Origin: JBDTRY01 sp039931435
GTDB lineage: Bacteria > Acidobacteriota > Thermoanaerobaculia > Gp7-AA8
Reading direction: 5' to 3'
Assembly: GCA_039931435.1 (NCBI GenBank)
Contig: JBDTRY010000089.1
Coordinates: 1 to 13,742 of the forward strand
Length of the DNA: 13,742 nucleotides
The translations under genes were made by a program, and so were the position numbers. Positions 6,667 through 13,094 of the stretch are shown piece by piece. The stretch's first letter is position 1, and each line of letters starts with the position of its first letter. Under the pieces are notes generated by a model that saw only the letters and a list, made by a program, of their open reading frames with translations, was not told where the DNA came from and did not search any database.

Positions 6667-8448
6667 TTATTCAGCCGTGACGCGGACGACTTCTTCGACG
6701 GTGGTCGCGCCACGGCCGCATAGCTCCAGCGCGCGCGTGCGCAGGGAGCGCATTCCGTTCTTCTCAGCAAGTTCCCGAATTTCTCCCAGCGGAGCTCTGC
6801 GGTTGATGACGTCGGTCATTTCATCGCCGCCCTGCAGAATCTCGAAGATTCCCATGCGTCCGGCGTAACCGCTCTGGTTGCACTTCGGGCAGCCGCCCTT
6901 GGTAAAAAGATCGTCAACGGCCGGGACGTCGATGGCATTGAACTGCTTGAGCAGATCGGCGCGTTTCGCCGGTTTCTTGCAGTCCGGACAGAGTGTACGC
7001 ATCAGACGCTGGGCCACGACCATTCTCAGAGAGGACGCTACCACGAATGGATCCATGTCCAGGTTCAAAAGACGCATGACCGCGGTGGGCGCGTCATTGG
7101 TATGCAGCGTGGAGAGCACGAGGTGGCCGGTGAGGGCCGCTTTCAGAGCGATGTCCGCAGTCTCCTGGTCGCGGATCTCCCCGACCATGATCACGTCCGG
7201 ATCCTGGCGGAGGAAGGCGCGAAGGGCCTGGGCGAATGTGCAGTTCGGACCACAGGGAACCTGCACCACGCCCGGAATTTCGGACTCCACAGGTTCCTCG
7301 GCCGTGAGTACGCAGGTCTCCTCGTCGTTCAGGATCGAGAGGATCGAGTAGAGCGTGGAGGTCTTTCCGGATCCCGTCGGTCCCGTGACCAGGATCAGGC
7401 CGTTCGGCGCGGCGATGTTGCGATTGATGACGGCCATGTCCTCGGGCGACAGCCCGATCTTGTCCAGCCCGACGTTCTGATTCTTCTTTTCCAGAAGACG
7501 CATGACCGTCTTGTTGCCGTTGATCGTGGGCAGCACGGAAACTCGGAACTCCACGCGCCGGCCGTAAACGGGTGAATAGCTGATCTGGCCGTCTTTCGGC
7601 CCCAAGTACTCATCCTGCTCCATGTTGGCCACGGTCTTCATACGCATGTTCACCACTTCGCCAAGCTTTTTAGGCAACTCGTGAACCGTGCGAAGGACAC
7701 CGTTGATGCGGCTGCGGATGCGGTAGACGTTCGCCGCCGGCTCGATGTGGATGTCGCTGCAGTTCCGGAGGATGAGATCCATCATCAGCCGCTGCGTGTA
7801 GCTCACCACATACGGGTGGACGAGAAAGTGCGAGAGCTTGTCGGGATGGTCTTTGACCTGATCGTATTCGCGGTTGACGATACTGAGAAATTTCTCGTAC
7901 GACGGCTCCAGACCTTCCTTGATTTTCTTCTCGTGGACCTTGTCCAGAACGTTATCGCCGTTGCTCTCGCGCAACTCTTTGAGCACGTCACGGAGCCCGG
8001 CGGCGTAGTTCAGTTCGATGGCCTGCTGTACGCCGCGATAGGTCGTGACCACGGGCTTGACCCGCATCGAGGTCGTGGATTCGAGCTCGGCGATGAGGAT
8101 TTCGTCGGCCGGGTTGGGCATGGCCAGCGTGATCTGATTCCCCATGACCGAGATCGGAAATACCTTCAGGGCCACGACCACACTGAGAGGGAGGACTTCT
8201 TGAATGGAAGCGATGAAGTCCTCATCGATCGTGATCTGCGAGGGATCCACGGCGATGCAGCCCGAGACCTCCTCGAGTACTTTCTTGTACGTGAGGAGAT
8301 CGACCTGAGCAGCCTGAGACAAGGCGTGCTCATAACTGAGGCCCTTTTCCTTGACAAGGTTGTCGACCTCCGCATGTTCCTTCTGGGAGATCAGCTGATA
8401 GGAAAGCAGTGTTTTACCGACTCGCTGAAAGAATTCCTGATCATTCAT
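6667..8448 (-). CDS. GspE/PilB-type type II secretion / type IV pilus assembly ATPase
   Basis: A 593-aa hexameric ATPase that would power pilus or pseudopilus assembly at the inner membrane. An N-terminal MshEN/GspE-N-like region (about 10-160) precedes the catalytic core. Visible motifs are Walker A GPTGSGKT (356-363), Asp box around 380-391, Walker B DPDVIMVGEIRD (416-427), His box TGHLVLSTLHTND (440-452) and a zinc tetracysteine, Cys-487/490 and Cys-520/523. The Asp box reads EEPVE where the family usually has EDPVE, and Cys-399 and Cys-403 follow it. Size and zinc site fit PilB/GspE/MshE and exclude the Tad ATPase CpaF. It is not linked here to pilC, pilT or gspF. The start is ATG preceded by AGGGTG. 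Whether it serves T4P or T2SS cannot be decided, so no symbol is given. Confidence 0.93.
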   Translation of the reverse strand: MNDQEFFQRVGKTLLSYQLISQKEHAEVDNLVKEKGLSYEHALSQAAQVDLLTYKKVLEEVSGCIAVDPSQITIDEDFIASIQEVLPLSVVVALKVFPISVMGNQITLAMPNPADEILIAELESTTSMRVKPVVTTYRGVQQAIELNYAAGLRDVLKELRESNGDNVLDKVHEKKIKEGLEPSYEKFLSIVNREYDQVKDHPDKLSHFLVHPYVVSYTQRLMMDLILRNCSDIHIEPAANVYRIRSRINGVLRTVHELPKKLGEVVNMRMKTVANMEQDEYLGPKDGQISYSPVYGRRVEFRVSVLPTINGNKTVMRLLEKKNQNVGLDKIGLSPEDMAVINRNIAAPNGLILVTGPTGSGKTSTLYSILSILNDEETCVLTAEEPVESEIPGVVQVPCGPNCTFAQALRAFLRQDPDVIMVGEIRDQETADIALKAALTGHLVLSTLHTNDAPTAVMRLLNLDMDPFVVASSLRMVVAQRLMRTLCPDCKKPAKRADLLKQFNAIDVPAVDDLFTKGGCPKCNQSGYAGRMGIFEILQGGDEMTDVINRRAPLGEIRELAEKNGMRSLRTRALELCGRGATTVEEVVRVTAE

Positions 8449-8657
8449 GGCGTTTCACCCTGGACTTTGGGCGCTATCATACTCGGAGCCCGCGGCGGAA
8501 TGGAACACCTCGCCGTCTCCCGGCTTCCGCCAGCGGCCGGCCGGGCGACGGTGGCAGGCAGAGCGGTCCTTGATCCGGCAGCCCGGCGTCGGTAGAATTC
8601 GCCGCCGCCAGAGAGCGGAATTTGGATTCCAGTCCGGCAGTTTTCAAGTTTTCTTAA
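8449..8657. other. Intergenic region between the ATPase operon and tRNA-Arg
   Basis: This 209-base divergent region is the longest gene-free stretch. It holds a likely plus-strand promoter for tRNA-Arg (listed separately). On the minus strand, TATGAT (complement of 8476-8481) is a possible -10 for the ATPase operon, with only a poor -35. I see no further gene or repeat. Confidence 0.4.
8570..8598 (+). promoter_or_regulatory. Predicted sigma70-type promoter for tRNA-Arg (and perhaps tadA)
   Basis: TTGATC (8570-8575) and TAGAAT (8593-8598) are separated by 17 bases. Transcription would start near 8605, about 50 bases before the tRNA. Confidence 0.5.
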
Positions 8658-8733
8658 GCACCCTTAGCTTAATGGATAGAGCACCTGACTACGGATCAGG
8701 AGGTTGGAGGTTCGAGTCCTCCAGGGTGCACCA
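8658..8733 (+). tRNA. tRNA-Arg(ACG)
   Basis: A 76-nt cloverleaf with acceptor GCACCCT (8658-8664) pairing AGGGTGC (8723-8729), then A and encoded CCA. The anticodon stem is CCTGA/TCAGG with loop CTACGGA, giving anticodon ACG at 8691-8693. The T-loop is TTCGAGT. In bacteria this is the tRNA whose A34 is converted to inosine by TadA, whose gene follows 52 bases downstream. Confidence 0.97.
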
Positions 8734-8750
8734 GATCAGAAACCAAACGG

Positions 8751-8770
8751 CGGCGGGCCCCGGCCCGCCG
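8751..8770 (+). terminator. GC hairpin between tRNA-Arg and tadA, possible weak terminator
   Basis: Arms 8751-8758 and 8763-8770 pair perfectly around a 4-base loop. TTATCATCTTT follows, a broken T-rich tail. It may partly terminate the tRNA transcript or set a processing end before tadA. Confidence 0.4.
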
Positions 8771-8785
8771 TTATCATCTTTGACA

Positions 8786-9256
8786 GTGGAAAATGAGCAG
8801 CGCTGGATGGATGAGGCTTTCCGGCTCGCAGACGAGGCCGGCTCGGAGGGGGAGATTCCCATCGGTGCCGTCATCGCCGACGCTTCGGGTGCGATCATCG
8901 GCCGGGGCCGGAATCGCCGCGAGCAGGGTGATCCTCTCGGGCACGCCGAGATCTACGCCATCGGCGAGGCTGCCCGCGCCGTCGGAGACTGGAGACTCTC
9001 CGGATGCACCCTGGCCGTGACCCTGGAACCCTGCGCGATGTGCGCCGGAGCCATCGTCAACGCCAGGATCAGCCGGTTGATTTTTTCAGCCTTCGACTCC
9101 AAGGCCGGCTTCTGCGGCTCGCTCGGAAATCTCGTTCAGGATACGCGACTGAATCATCGTGTCGAGCTTGTGGCCGGTTTCGATGAGGCACGGTCCCGGG
9201 CTATGCTCCAGCAGTTTTTCAAACGTCTTCGTCAGGGGAAATTACCCGGCGCCTGA
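8786..9256 (+). CDS. tadA: tRNA-specific adenosine deaminase TadA
   Basis: A zinc-dependent deaminase that converts A34 to inosine in tRNA-Arg(ACG), letting one tRNA read CGU, CGC and CGA. From GTG at 8786 it has 156 aa. His-53 and the catalytic Glu-55 lie in GHAEI, and the zinc ligands Cys-83 and Cys-86 in PCAMCAGA. IPIGAV near residue 24 and the basic C-terminus also fit the family. The GTG is chosen because RWMDEAFRLA aligns with the N-terminal helix of known TadA proteins. An ATG at 8807 is the alternative, and no strong Shine-Dalgarno precedes either. An open frame reaches further upstream through the tRNA but is not coding. This TadA is unrelated to the Tad pilus ATPase of the same name. 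Confidence 0.95.
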   Translation: MENEQRWMDEAFRLADEAGSEGEIPIGAVIADASGAIIGRGRNRREQGDPLGHAEIYAIGEAARAVGDWRLSGCTLAVTLEPCAMCAGAIVNARISRLIFSAFDSKAGFCGSLGNLVQDTRLNHRVELVAGFDEARSRAMLQQFFKRLRQGKLPGA

Positions 9257-9282
9257 GCGTCGTTCTTTGCAGTGGCCGAACC

Positions 9283-9372
9283 GGAGAGATGGCAGAGCGG
9301 TTGAATGCGGCGGTCTCGAAAACCGTTATACCTTTACGGGTATCGGGGGTTCGAATCCCCCTCTCTCCGCCA
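9283..9372 (+). tRNA. tRNA-Ser(CGA)
   Basis: A 90-nt class II tRNA. Acceptor GGAGAGA (9283-9289) pairs TCTCTCC (9362-9368), followed by G and encoded CCA. Anticodon loop CTCGAAA gives CGA at 9317-9319. The long variable arm (TATACC...GGGTATC) is typical of tRNA-Ser, and the T-loop is TTCGAAT. It lies 26 bases after tadA. Confidence 0.97.
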
Positions 9373-9403
9373 GTTTCTGAATCGATCAGCGACGATTGAC
9401 GGT

Positions 9404-9441
9404 TCGAAGAACAGAACGAGGCACTTCTTTCTGCTCTTCGA
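9404..9441. repeat. Imperfect inverted repeat between the two tRNA-Ser genes
   Basis: Arms 9404-9416 and 9429-9441 pair at 12 of 13 positions around a 12-base loop. It may be a processing or termination structure in the tRNA spacer. No T-run follows directly. Confidence 0.4.
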
Positions 9442-9474
9442 TTCGTGAACTGTCTTTGACATTGTGTTTGACAA

Positions 9475-9564
9475 GGAGAGATGTCCGAGTGGCTTAAGGA
9501 GCACGCTTGGAAAGCGTGTGTACATGAAAGTGTACCGTGGGTTCGAATCCCACTCTCTCCGCCA
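9475..9564 (+). tRNA. tRNA-Ser(GGA)
   Basis: A 90-nt class II tRNA. Acceptor GGAGAGA (9475-9481) pairs TCTCTCC (9554-9560), followed by G and encoded CCA. Anticodon stem CACGC/GCGTG with loop TTGGAAA gives GGA at 9509-9511. The long variable arm (GTACA...TGTAC) confirms Ser. The acceptor stem is identical to that of the upstream tRNA-Ser(CGA). Confidence 0.97.
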
Positions 9565-9614
9565 AAACCGAAGAAGATCGAACCGGCGCAGTTTCGATTT
9601 TCCTCTTCCCGGAT

Positions 9615-9714
9615 GAGCCCGGGTCCTGTGCAGCAGGAGCTACCGAACCTCGTCAGATCCGGAAGGAAGCAGCGATAAGGAAGCGACCCTGTGTGCCGCA
9701 GCAAACCTGGGCTC
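9615..9714 (+). ncRNA. ffs: Small signal recognition particle RNA (4.5S type)
   Basis: The RNA core of the SRP, which binds Ffh and delivers ribosomes to the membrane. The conserved apical segment TCAGATCCGGAAGGAAGCAG is present, with the GGAA tetraloop at about 9661-9664 and the internal-loop AGCAG on its 3' side. GTGTGCCGCAG matches the distal strand of the hairpin. The ends pair (GAGCCCGGGT at 9615-9624 with ACCTGGGCTC at 9705-9714, one wobble), giving about 100 nt. This is the short form without an Alu domain, the usual form in Gram-negative bacteria. Placement between tRNA-Ser and dnaX is conserved. Exact ends are inferred from pairing. Confidence 0.93.
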
Positions 9715-9766
9715 TTCCGAGCAGAGGAGGCAATCCATCGCGGGTTCGCCTGCTTCTGAAATAGGA

Positions 9767-11416
9767 ATGAGCTATCAAGCCCTGGCACGCAAATGGCGGC
9801 CGCAGACGTTCAGCGACGTCATCGGACAGGAAACGATCGTCCGCACGCTGCAGAACGCCATCGAGCAGAACCGCGTTCATCACGCCTATCTCTTTTCCGG
9901 AGTACGGGGAGTGGGCAAGACCACTGCCGCGCGCATCTTCGCCAAGGCCCTGAACTGCGCGAAAGGCCCGACGACGGAACCCTGCAACGAGTGCACGATC
10001 TGCCGCGAGATTACCGAGGGCATCGATCTGGACGTCCGAGAGATCGACGCGGCCACGTACACGCAGGTGGACAACATCCGGGACCTGCGCGAGATGACAC
10101 AGTTTCAGCCGGCCCGCGACCGCCAGCGCATCTTCATTATCGATGAAGCGCACATGCTTTCCGCCGGGGCCTGGAACGCCCTGCTCAAACTCATCGAGGA
10201 GCCGCCCCCGCACGTGGCATTCATCATGGCCACGACGGAGATGCAGAAGGTCCCCGCCACCATCCTCTCGCGCGTACAGCGCTTCGTCTTCCGCAAGATC
10301 ACACAGCCGGTGCTCGTGCAGCGACTCACCGAGATCTGTGCCAGAGAAGCCCTCGACGTCGATCCCGCAGCACTGGAGATGATCGCCCGCCGCGGCGAAG
10401 GCAGCGTTCGCGACGCTCTCTCCATCCTCGATCAGATCATCGCCTTCAGTGGCAAGCAGGTAGGTACGACTGAAGTGATCACGGTGCTCGGGCTCTCCGA
10501 CGCCTGGTTCTTCGCCCGCATCGCCGAAGCCATCGCCGCTGGCGACCACGGCACCTTGCTCGAAGCTCTCGAGGAGGCAGGGGAAAGCGGTCGCGACTTC
10601 AAACTCCTGCACCGGGACTTCCTTTCTTTTCTTCGGAGCCTGCTCCTCGTATCCGCAGGAGCCTCGGAATCCGTTCTCTCTCTTCCGCCAGACGAACTGG
10701 CCCTGCTGCGCCAGGCAGCGGAGAACTTCAGCTACACGGACGTTCTGCGCGTGCTGAACCTGCTCATTCGGGATGACGACGTGATCAGCAAGGCTGAACA
10801 TCAGCGGCTGGCCGTCGAGATCTCCCTGCTGAAAGCGGCCACTCTGCCGCGTCTGCGGTCGGTCCAGCAGATTCTGCAGGGCCTTCCCGTCCCGGAGGCG
10901 ATGAGCGGTACGGTCAATGCCGTTGCCCCTGCACGCCTTGCAGCGCCGGTCGCTGAAGCGCCAGCAAAACCTCGAACCGCAAAGCAGAGTCAACCCTCGC
11001 CCGACCCTGGCCCGCAAGAAGAGTCCGGCGCTTCGCCCGAAAGCAACACCTCGACCGCCGGGTTCATGGAGCGTGTCCGCCAGCAGCGGAAAGGCATGGC
11101 CACGTATCTCGATCAGGCCAGCACGGTCTCTCTCGACAGCGATCAGCTGCTCTTCACCTTTGACAGTGCGAACAAATTCGCCGCGGAGTTTCTCTCGGAA
11201 TCGGATCAGATGCGCTTCCTCACCGAAACGGCGGCGGCCCTATACGGACGGCCCATCTCAGTGCGCATTGCAGCGACGGCGGCGGGCGCAGAGTCAGGGC
11301 CAGCAGCTTCGCCCGCGGCATCCGACCTGAATGAAGATCCTGTTCTCAAGGCCTTCGCCAGACACCTTGGCGGCGAGGTTCAAAAACGAAAACCCACCAG
11401 GAGTTCCAGGGAGTAA
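9767..11416 (+). CDS. dnaX: DNA polymerase III subunit tau/gamma
   Basis: The clamp-loader ATPase of the replicative polymerase. It has 549 aa and begins MSYQALARKWRPQTF, the conserved DnaX start, so ATG at 9767 is secure although only a weak AGGA precedes it. Motifs are Walker A GVRGVGKT (45-52), zinc cysteines 64, 73, 76 and 79, Walker B with DEAH (126-129), sensor 1 MATTE (about 154-158), Arg-169 in SRVQRF (arginine-finger motif) and sensor 2 GSVRDALSILDQ (212-223). After about residue 370 comes a Pro/Ala/Ser-rich linker and a C-terminal domain. No long A-run suggests the frameshift that makes gamma in E. coli, so probably one product is made. It is followed after two bases by ybaB. Confidence 0.97.
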   Translation: MSYQALARKWRPQTFSDVIGQETIVRTLQNAIEQNRVHHAYLFSGVRGVGKTTAARIFAKALNCAKGPTTEPCNECTICREITEGIDLDVREIDAATYTQVDNIRDLREMTQFQPARDRQRIFIIDEAHMLSAGAWNALLKLIEEPPPHVAFIMATTEMQKVPATILSRVQRFVFRKITQPVLVQRLTEICAREALDVDPAALEMIARRGEGSVRDALSILDQIIAFSGKQVGTTEVITVLGLSDAWFFARIAEAIAAGDHGTLLEALEEAGESGRDFKLLHRDFLSFLRSLLLVSAGASESVLSLPPDELALLRQAAENFSYTDVLRVLNLLIRDDDVISKAEHQRLAVEISLLKAATLPRLRSVQQILQGLPVPEAMSGTVNAVAPARLAAPVAEAPAKPRTAKQSQPSPDPGPQEESGASPESNTSTAGFMERVRQQRKGMATYLDQASTVSLDSDQLLFTFDSANKFAAEFLSESDQMRFLTETAAALYGRPISVRIAATAAGAESGPAASPAASDLNEDPVLKAFARHLGGEVQKRKPTRSSRE

Positions 11417-11418
11417 CG

Positions 11419-11718
11419 ATGAACATCAAGCAGCTCATGAAACAAGCACAACAGATGCAGGAGGACATGCAGCGCAAGATGTCCGAGCTTCAGGTTGAAG
11501 GAACTTCCGGCGGCGGGATGGTCACCGTGACCATGTCCGGCAACAAAGAGGTCCTCTCGGTGAAGATTGAAAAGGACGCCGTCGATCCCGAAGACGTGGA
11601 GATGCTGCAGGATCTCGTTACAGCAGCCGTCAACGAGGCCGGCAGGAAAGTCGACGAGGCCATGCAGTCCCAGATCGGTGGTATGACCGGCGGGATGAAG
11701 ATTCCGGGATTGTTTTAG
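11419..11718 (+). CDS. ybaB: YbaB/EbfC family nucleoid-associated protein
   Basis: A 99-aa DNA-binding protein, the usual length for the family. It starts MNIKQLMKQAQQMQEDMQRKM, has a helical Met/Gln-rich N-terminus and the family core VEGTSGGGMVTVTMSGN, and ends GGMKIPGLF. AGGGAG overlapping the dnaX stop serves as its ribosome-binding site, and only two bases separate the genes, so translation is probably coupled. Members form dimers that coat DNA. The dnaX-ybaB-recR order is widely conserved, suggesting a link to replication or repair; the exact role is not established. Confidence 0.95.
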   Translation: MNIKQLMKQAQQMQEDMQRKMSELQVEGTSGGGMVTVTMSGNKEVLSVKIEKDAVDPEDVEMLQDLVTAAVNEAGRKVDEAMQSQIGGMTGGMKIPGLF

Positions 11719-11778
11719 GATTCCGTGCCGCCGTGCAAACAGCCGTTATTGCATTTTAGAAATCAGGTGTAATTAACA

Positions 11779-11826
11779 ATGTCCTTAATTCAACGCTGTA
11801 TACATTTCATAAATATAGCTCGATAA
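11779..11826 (+). CDS. Possible 15-aa upstream ORF abutting recR
   Basis: An ATG ORF, MSLIQRCIHFINIAR, ends with TAA directly before the recR ATG (TAAATG). It lies in the AT-rich gap between ybaB and recR and has AGGTG about nine bases upstream. recR itself lacks a clear Shine-Dalgarno, so the small ORF could supply coupled translation. It could equally be chance in AT-rich DNA. Confidence 0.25.
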   Translation: MSLIQRCIHFINIAR

Positions 11827-12420
11827 ATGCCAGCCCCTCCTCTGACGAATCTCATCAACGAGCTCACCAAGCTCCCCGGCATCGGGGAAAAGTCCGCATC
11901 CCGCCTGGCCTACCACATCCTGAAACGTTCCACCGCCGAGGCCGAGGCTCTCGCTCGCGCCATCAGCGAAGTCAAGGAAAGGATCTTCCGCTGCTCGATC
12001 TGCAACAACATGACCGACGTCGAACCCTGCGCCATCTGTTCCGACGAGCGACGGGACCAGAGCTCGATCTGCGTCGTGGAGGAGGCATTCAACATTCCCA
12101 CCGTGGAAGCGGCGCGTGATTATCGAGGCGTCTATCACGTTCTTCTCGGTGTCCTCTCGCCGCTCCGAGGTGTTGGCCCCGACGAGATCGACATGGATGG
12201 GCTCGTTCGTCGCGTCCGAGCGGGAACCGTTCGCGAAGTGATCGTCGCTACCAACCCCAATGTCGAGGGGGAGGCCACGGCTTCCTATATCGCCCAGCAG
12301 CTCCGGCCGCTGAACGTCAGGATCACCAGGCTCGGATTCGGTCTGCCCGTGGGCGGAGACCTCGAATACGCCGATCAGGTGACGATGGCCCGCGCTCTCG
12401 AAGGCCGCCGCGAGATTTAG
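11827..12420 (+). CDS. recR: Recombination mediator protein RecR
   Basis: RecR works with RecO/RecF to load RecA at gaps. It has 197 aa, the normal length. The helix-hairpin-helix LPGIGEKSASRLAYHIL spans about 16-32. The zinc finger uses Cys-56, 59, 68 and 71. A Toprim domain (about 79-175) includes VVEEAFNI near its start and NPNVEGEATA at 143-152. The C-terminal LGFGLPVGGDLEYAD is highly conserved in RecR. It stands 108 bases after ybaB, a larger gap than dnaX-ybaB and AT-rich, so it may have its own promoter. ATG at 11827 is chosen because the frame closes immediately upstream. Confidence 0.97.
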   Translation: MPAPPLTNLINELTKLPGIGEKSASRLAYHILKRSTAEAEALARAISEVKERIFRCSICNNMTDVEPCAICSDERRDQSSICVVEEAFNIPTVEAARDYRGVYHVLLGVLSPLRGVGPDEIDMDGLVRRVRAGTVREVIVATNPNVEGEATASYIAQQLRPLNVRITRLGFGLPVGGDLEYADQVTMARALEGRREI

Positions 12421-12470
12421 CGGATCCGGCCGGGCTGCTATTCCCGCTCACCGCAACTGCCTTCCCGTGA

Positions 12471-12499
12471 TTGCCCGGCCATAACCTTCGTGCTATACA
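12471..12499 (+). promoter_or_regulatory. Predicted sigma70-type promoter of mglBA
   Basis: TTGCCC (12471-12476) and TATACA (12494-12499) are spaced by 17 bases. They lie 43 bases upstream of the mglB start, in the 121-base gap after recR. Confidence 0.45.
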
Positions 12500-12541
12500 T
12501 AACTTCCCAAATCTTTGCTTTGAGAACGGGTGACGAATTCG

Positions 12542-13039
12542 ATGAGCTCTCCTGACCTCGTGATGTATGAGGAGGAGTATCGGCAGATTACGGACAGTCT
12601 TGCCCGTCTGCAGATCGACTCCAACGCCAAGATCGTCTTTCTGGTCGATAAGAACGGCCAGCAGATCGCTGCTCACGGCGACATGAAGGGTCTGGACGCG
12701 ACGTCCCTGGCCTCGCTTACGGCAGGCAACGTGGCCGCAACCGATGGTCTGGCCAAGCTGATCGGAGAAAAGGAGTTCTCCATCCTTTTCCACGAAGGGG
12801 AACGGGACAATATCCATATTTCGCTCGTCGCTGAGAGGGTCATTCTTGTTGTGATTTTTGACGAACGTTCCTCGTTGGGGCTGGTGCGGCTGCGGGTGAA
12901 GAGGGCCTCCCAGGAACTGGAACGTACCTTTGAGGTGATCCTTCGGAAAGCGGAGGAAGACCTGGCCCATGGAGGTCGATTCTCGTCGCCCTTTGCTGAA
13001 ATCACCGACGAAGACATCGACAGTCTTTTCAGCGAATAG
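12542..13039 (+). CDS. mglB: MglB, Roadblock/LC7 GTPase-activating partner of MglA
   Basis: A 165-aa Roadblock/LC7 protein. In Myxococcus xanthus, MglB dimers act as the GAP (and help nucleotide exchange) of the polarity GTPase MglA at the lagging pole. The sequence follows Myxococcus MglB closely: VMYEEEY at the start, NAKIVFLVDKNGQ, TSLASLTAGNVAA, GLAKLIGE, then SSLGLVRLRVK, and the acidic tail FAEITDEDIDSLFSE. ATG at 12542 gives an N-terminus of the same length as Myxococcus MglB and has GGTGA about eight bases upstream; an in-frame GTG at 12530 is the alternative. It precedes mglA by 55 bases, the classic mglBA order. Confidence 0.95.
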   Translation: MSSPDLVMYEEEYRQITDSLARLQIDSNAKIVFLVDKNGQQIAAHGDMKGLDATSLASLTAGNVAATDGLAKLIGEKEFSILFHEGERDNIHISLVAERVILVVIFDERSSLGLVRLRVKRASQELERTFEVILRKAEEDLAHGGRFSSPFAEITDEDIDSLFSE

Positions 13040-13094
13040 TGGTGCTTGCGCTTCAAGTCTCCCCGGACCACCAAACCTCCAATCCACGACGCGC

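Noticed and set aside
7681..8595. Plus-strand 304-aa ORF
   Set aside because: Antisense to the assembly ATPase, whose motifs are unambiguous; rich in Asp/Val/Arg with no domain.
8447..8785. Upstream extension of the tadA reading frame through tRNA-Arg
   Set aside because: It would translate a tRNA gene, and known TadA proteins begin close to the GTG at 8786.
8689..8898. Minus-strand 69-aa ORF ending in a DSNLQPP-type peptide
   Set aside because: Antisense of tRNA-Arg and tadA; this peptide is a common tRNA artefact.
9219..9788. Minus-strand 189-aa ORF containing GIRTHGT and GIRTPDT peptides
   Set aside because: It is the antisense translation of the two tRNA-Ser genes and the SRP RNA, a known source of false proteins.
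9653..11017. Minus-strand 454-aa ORF
   Set aside because: Antisense to dnaX, with no recognisable domain; a result of GC-rich codon bias in a strongly conserved gene.
9767..11416. Programmed frameshift in dnaX that would yield a gamma subunit
   Set aside because: No A6-A7 or similar slippery run was found in the linker region.
12969..13094. 42-residue N-terminal extension of mglA overlapping mglB
   Set aside because: MglA proteins begin at the MTFINY position; the extension has no similarity to the family and overlaps mglB out of frame.
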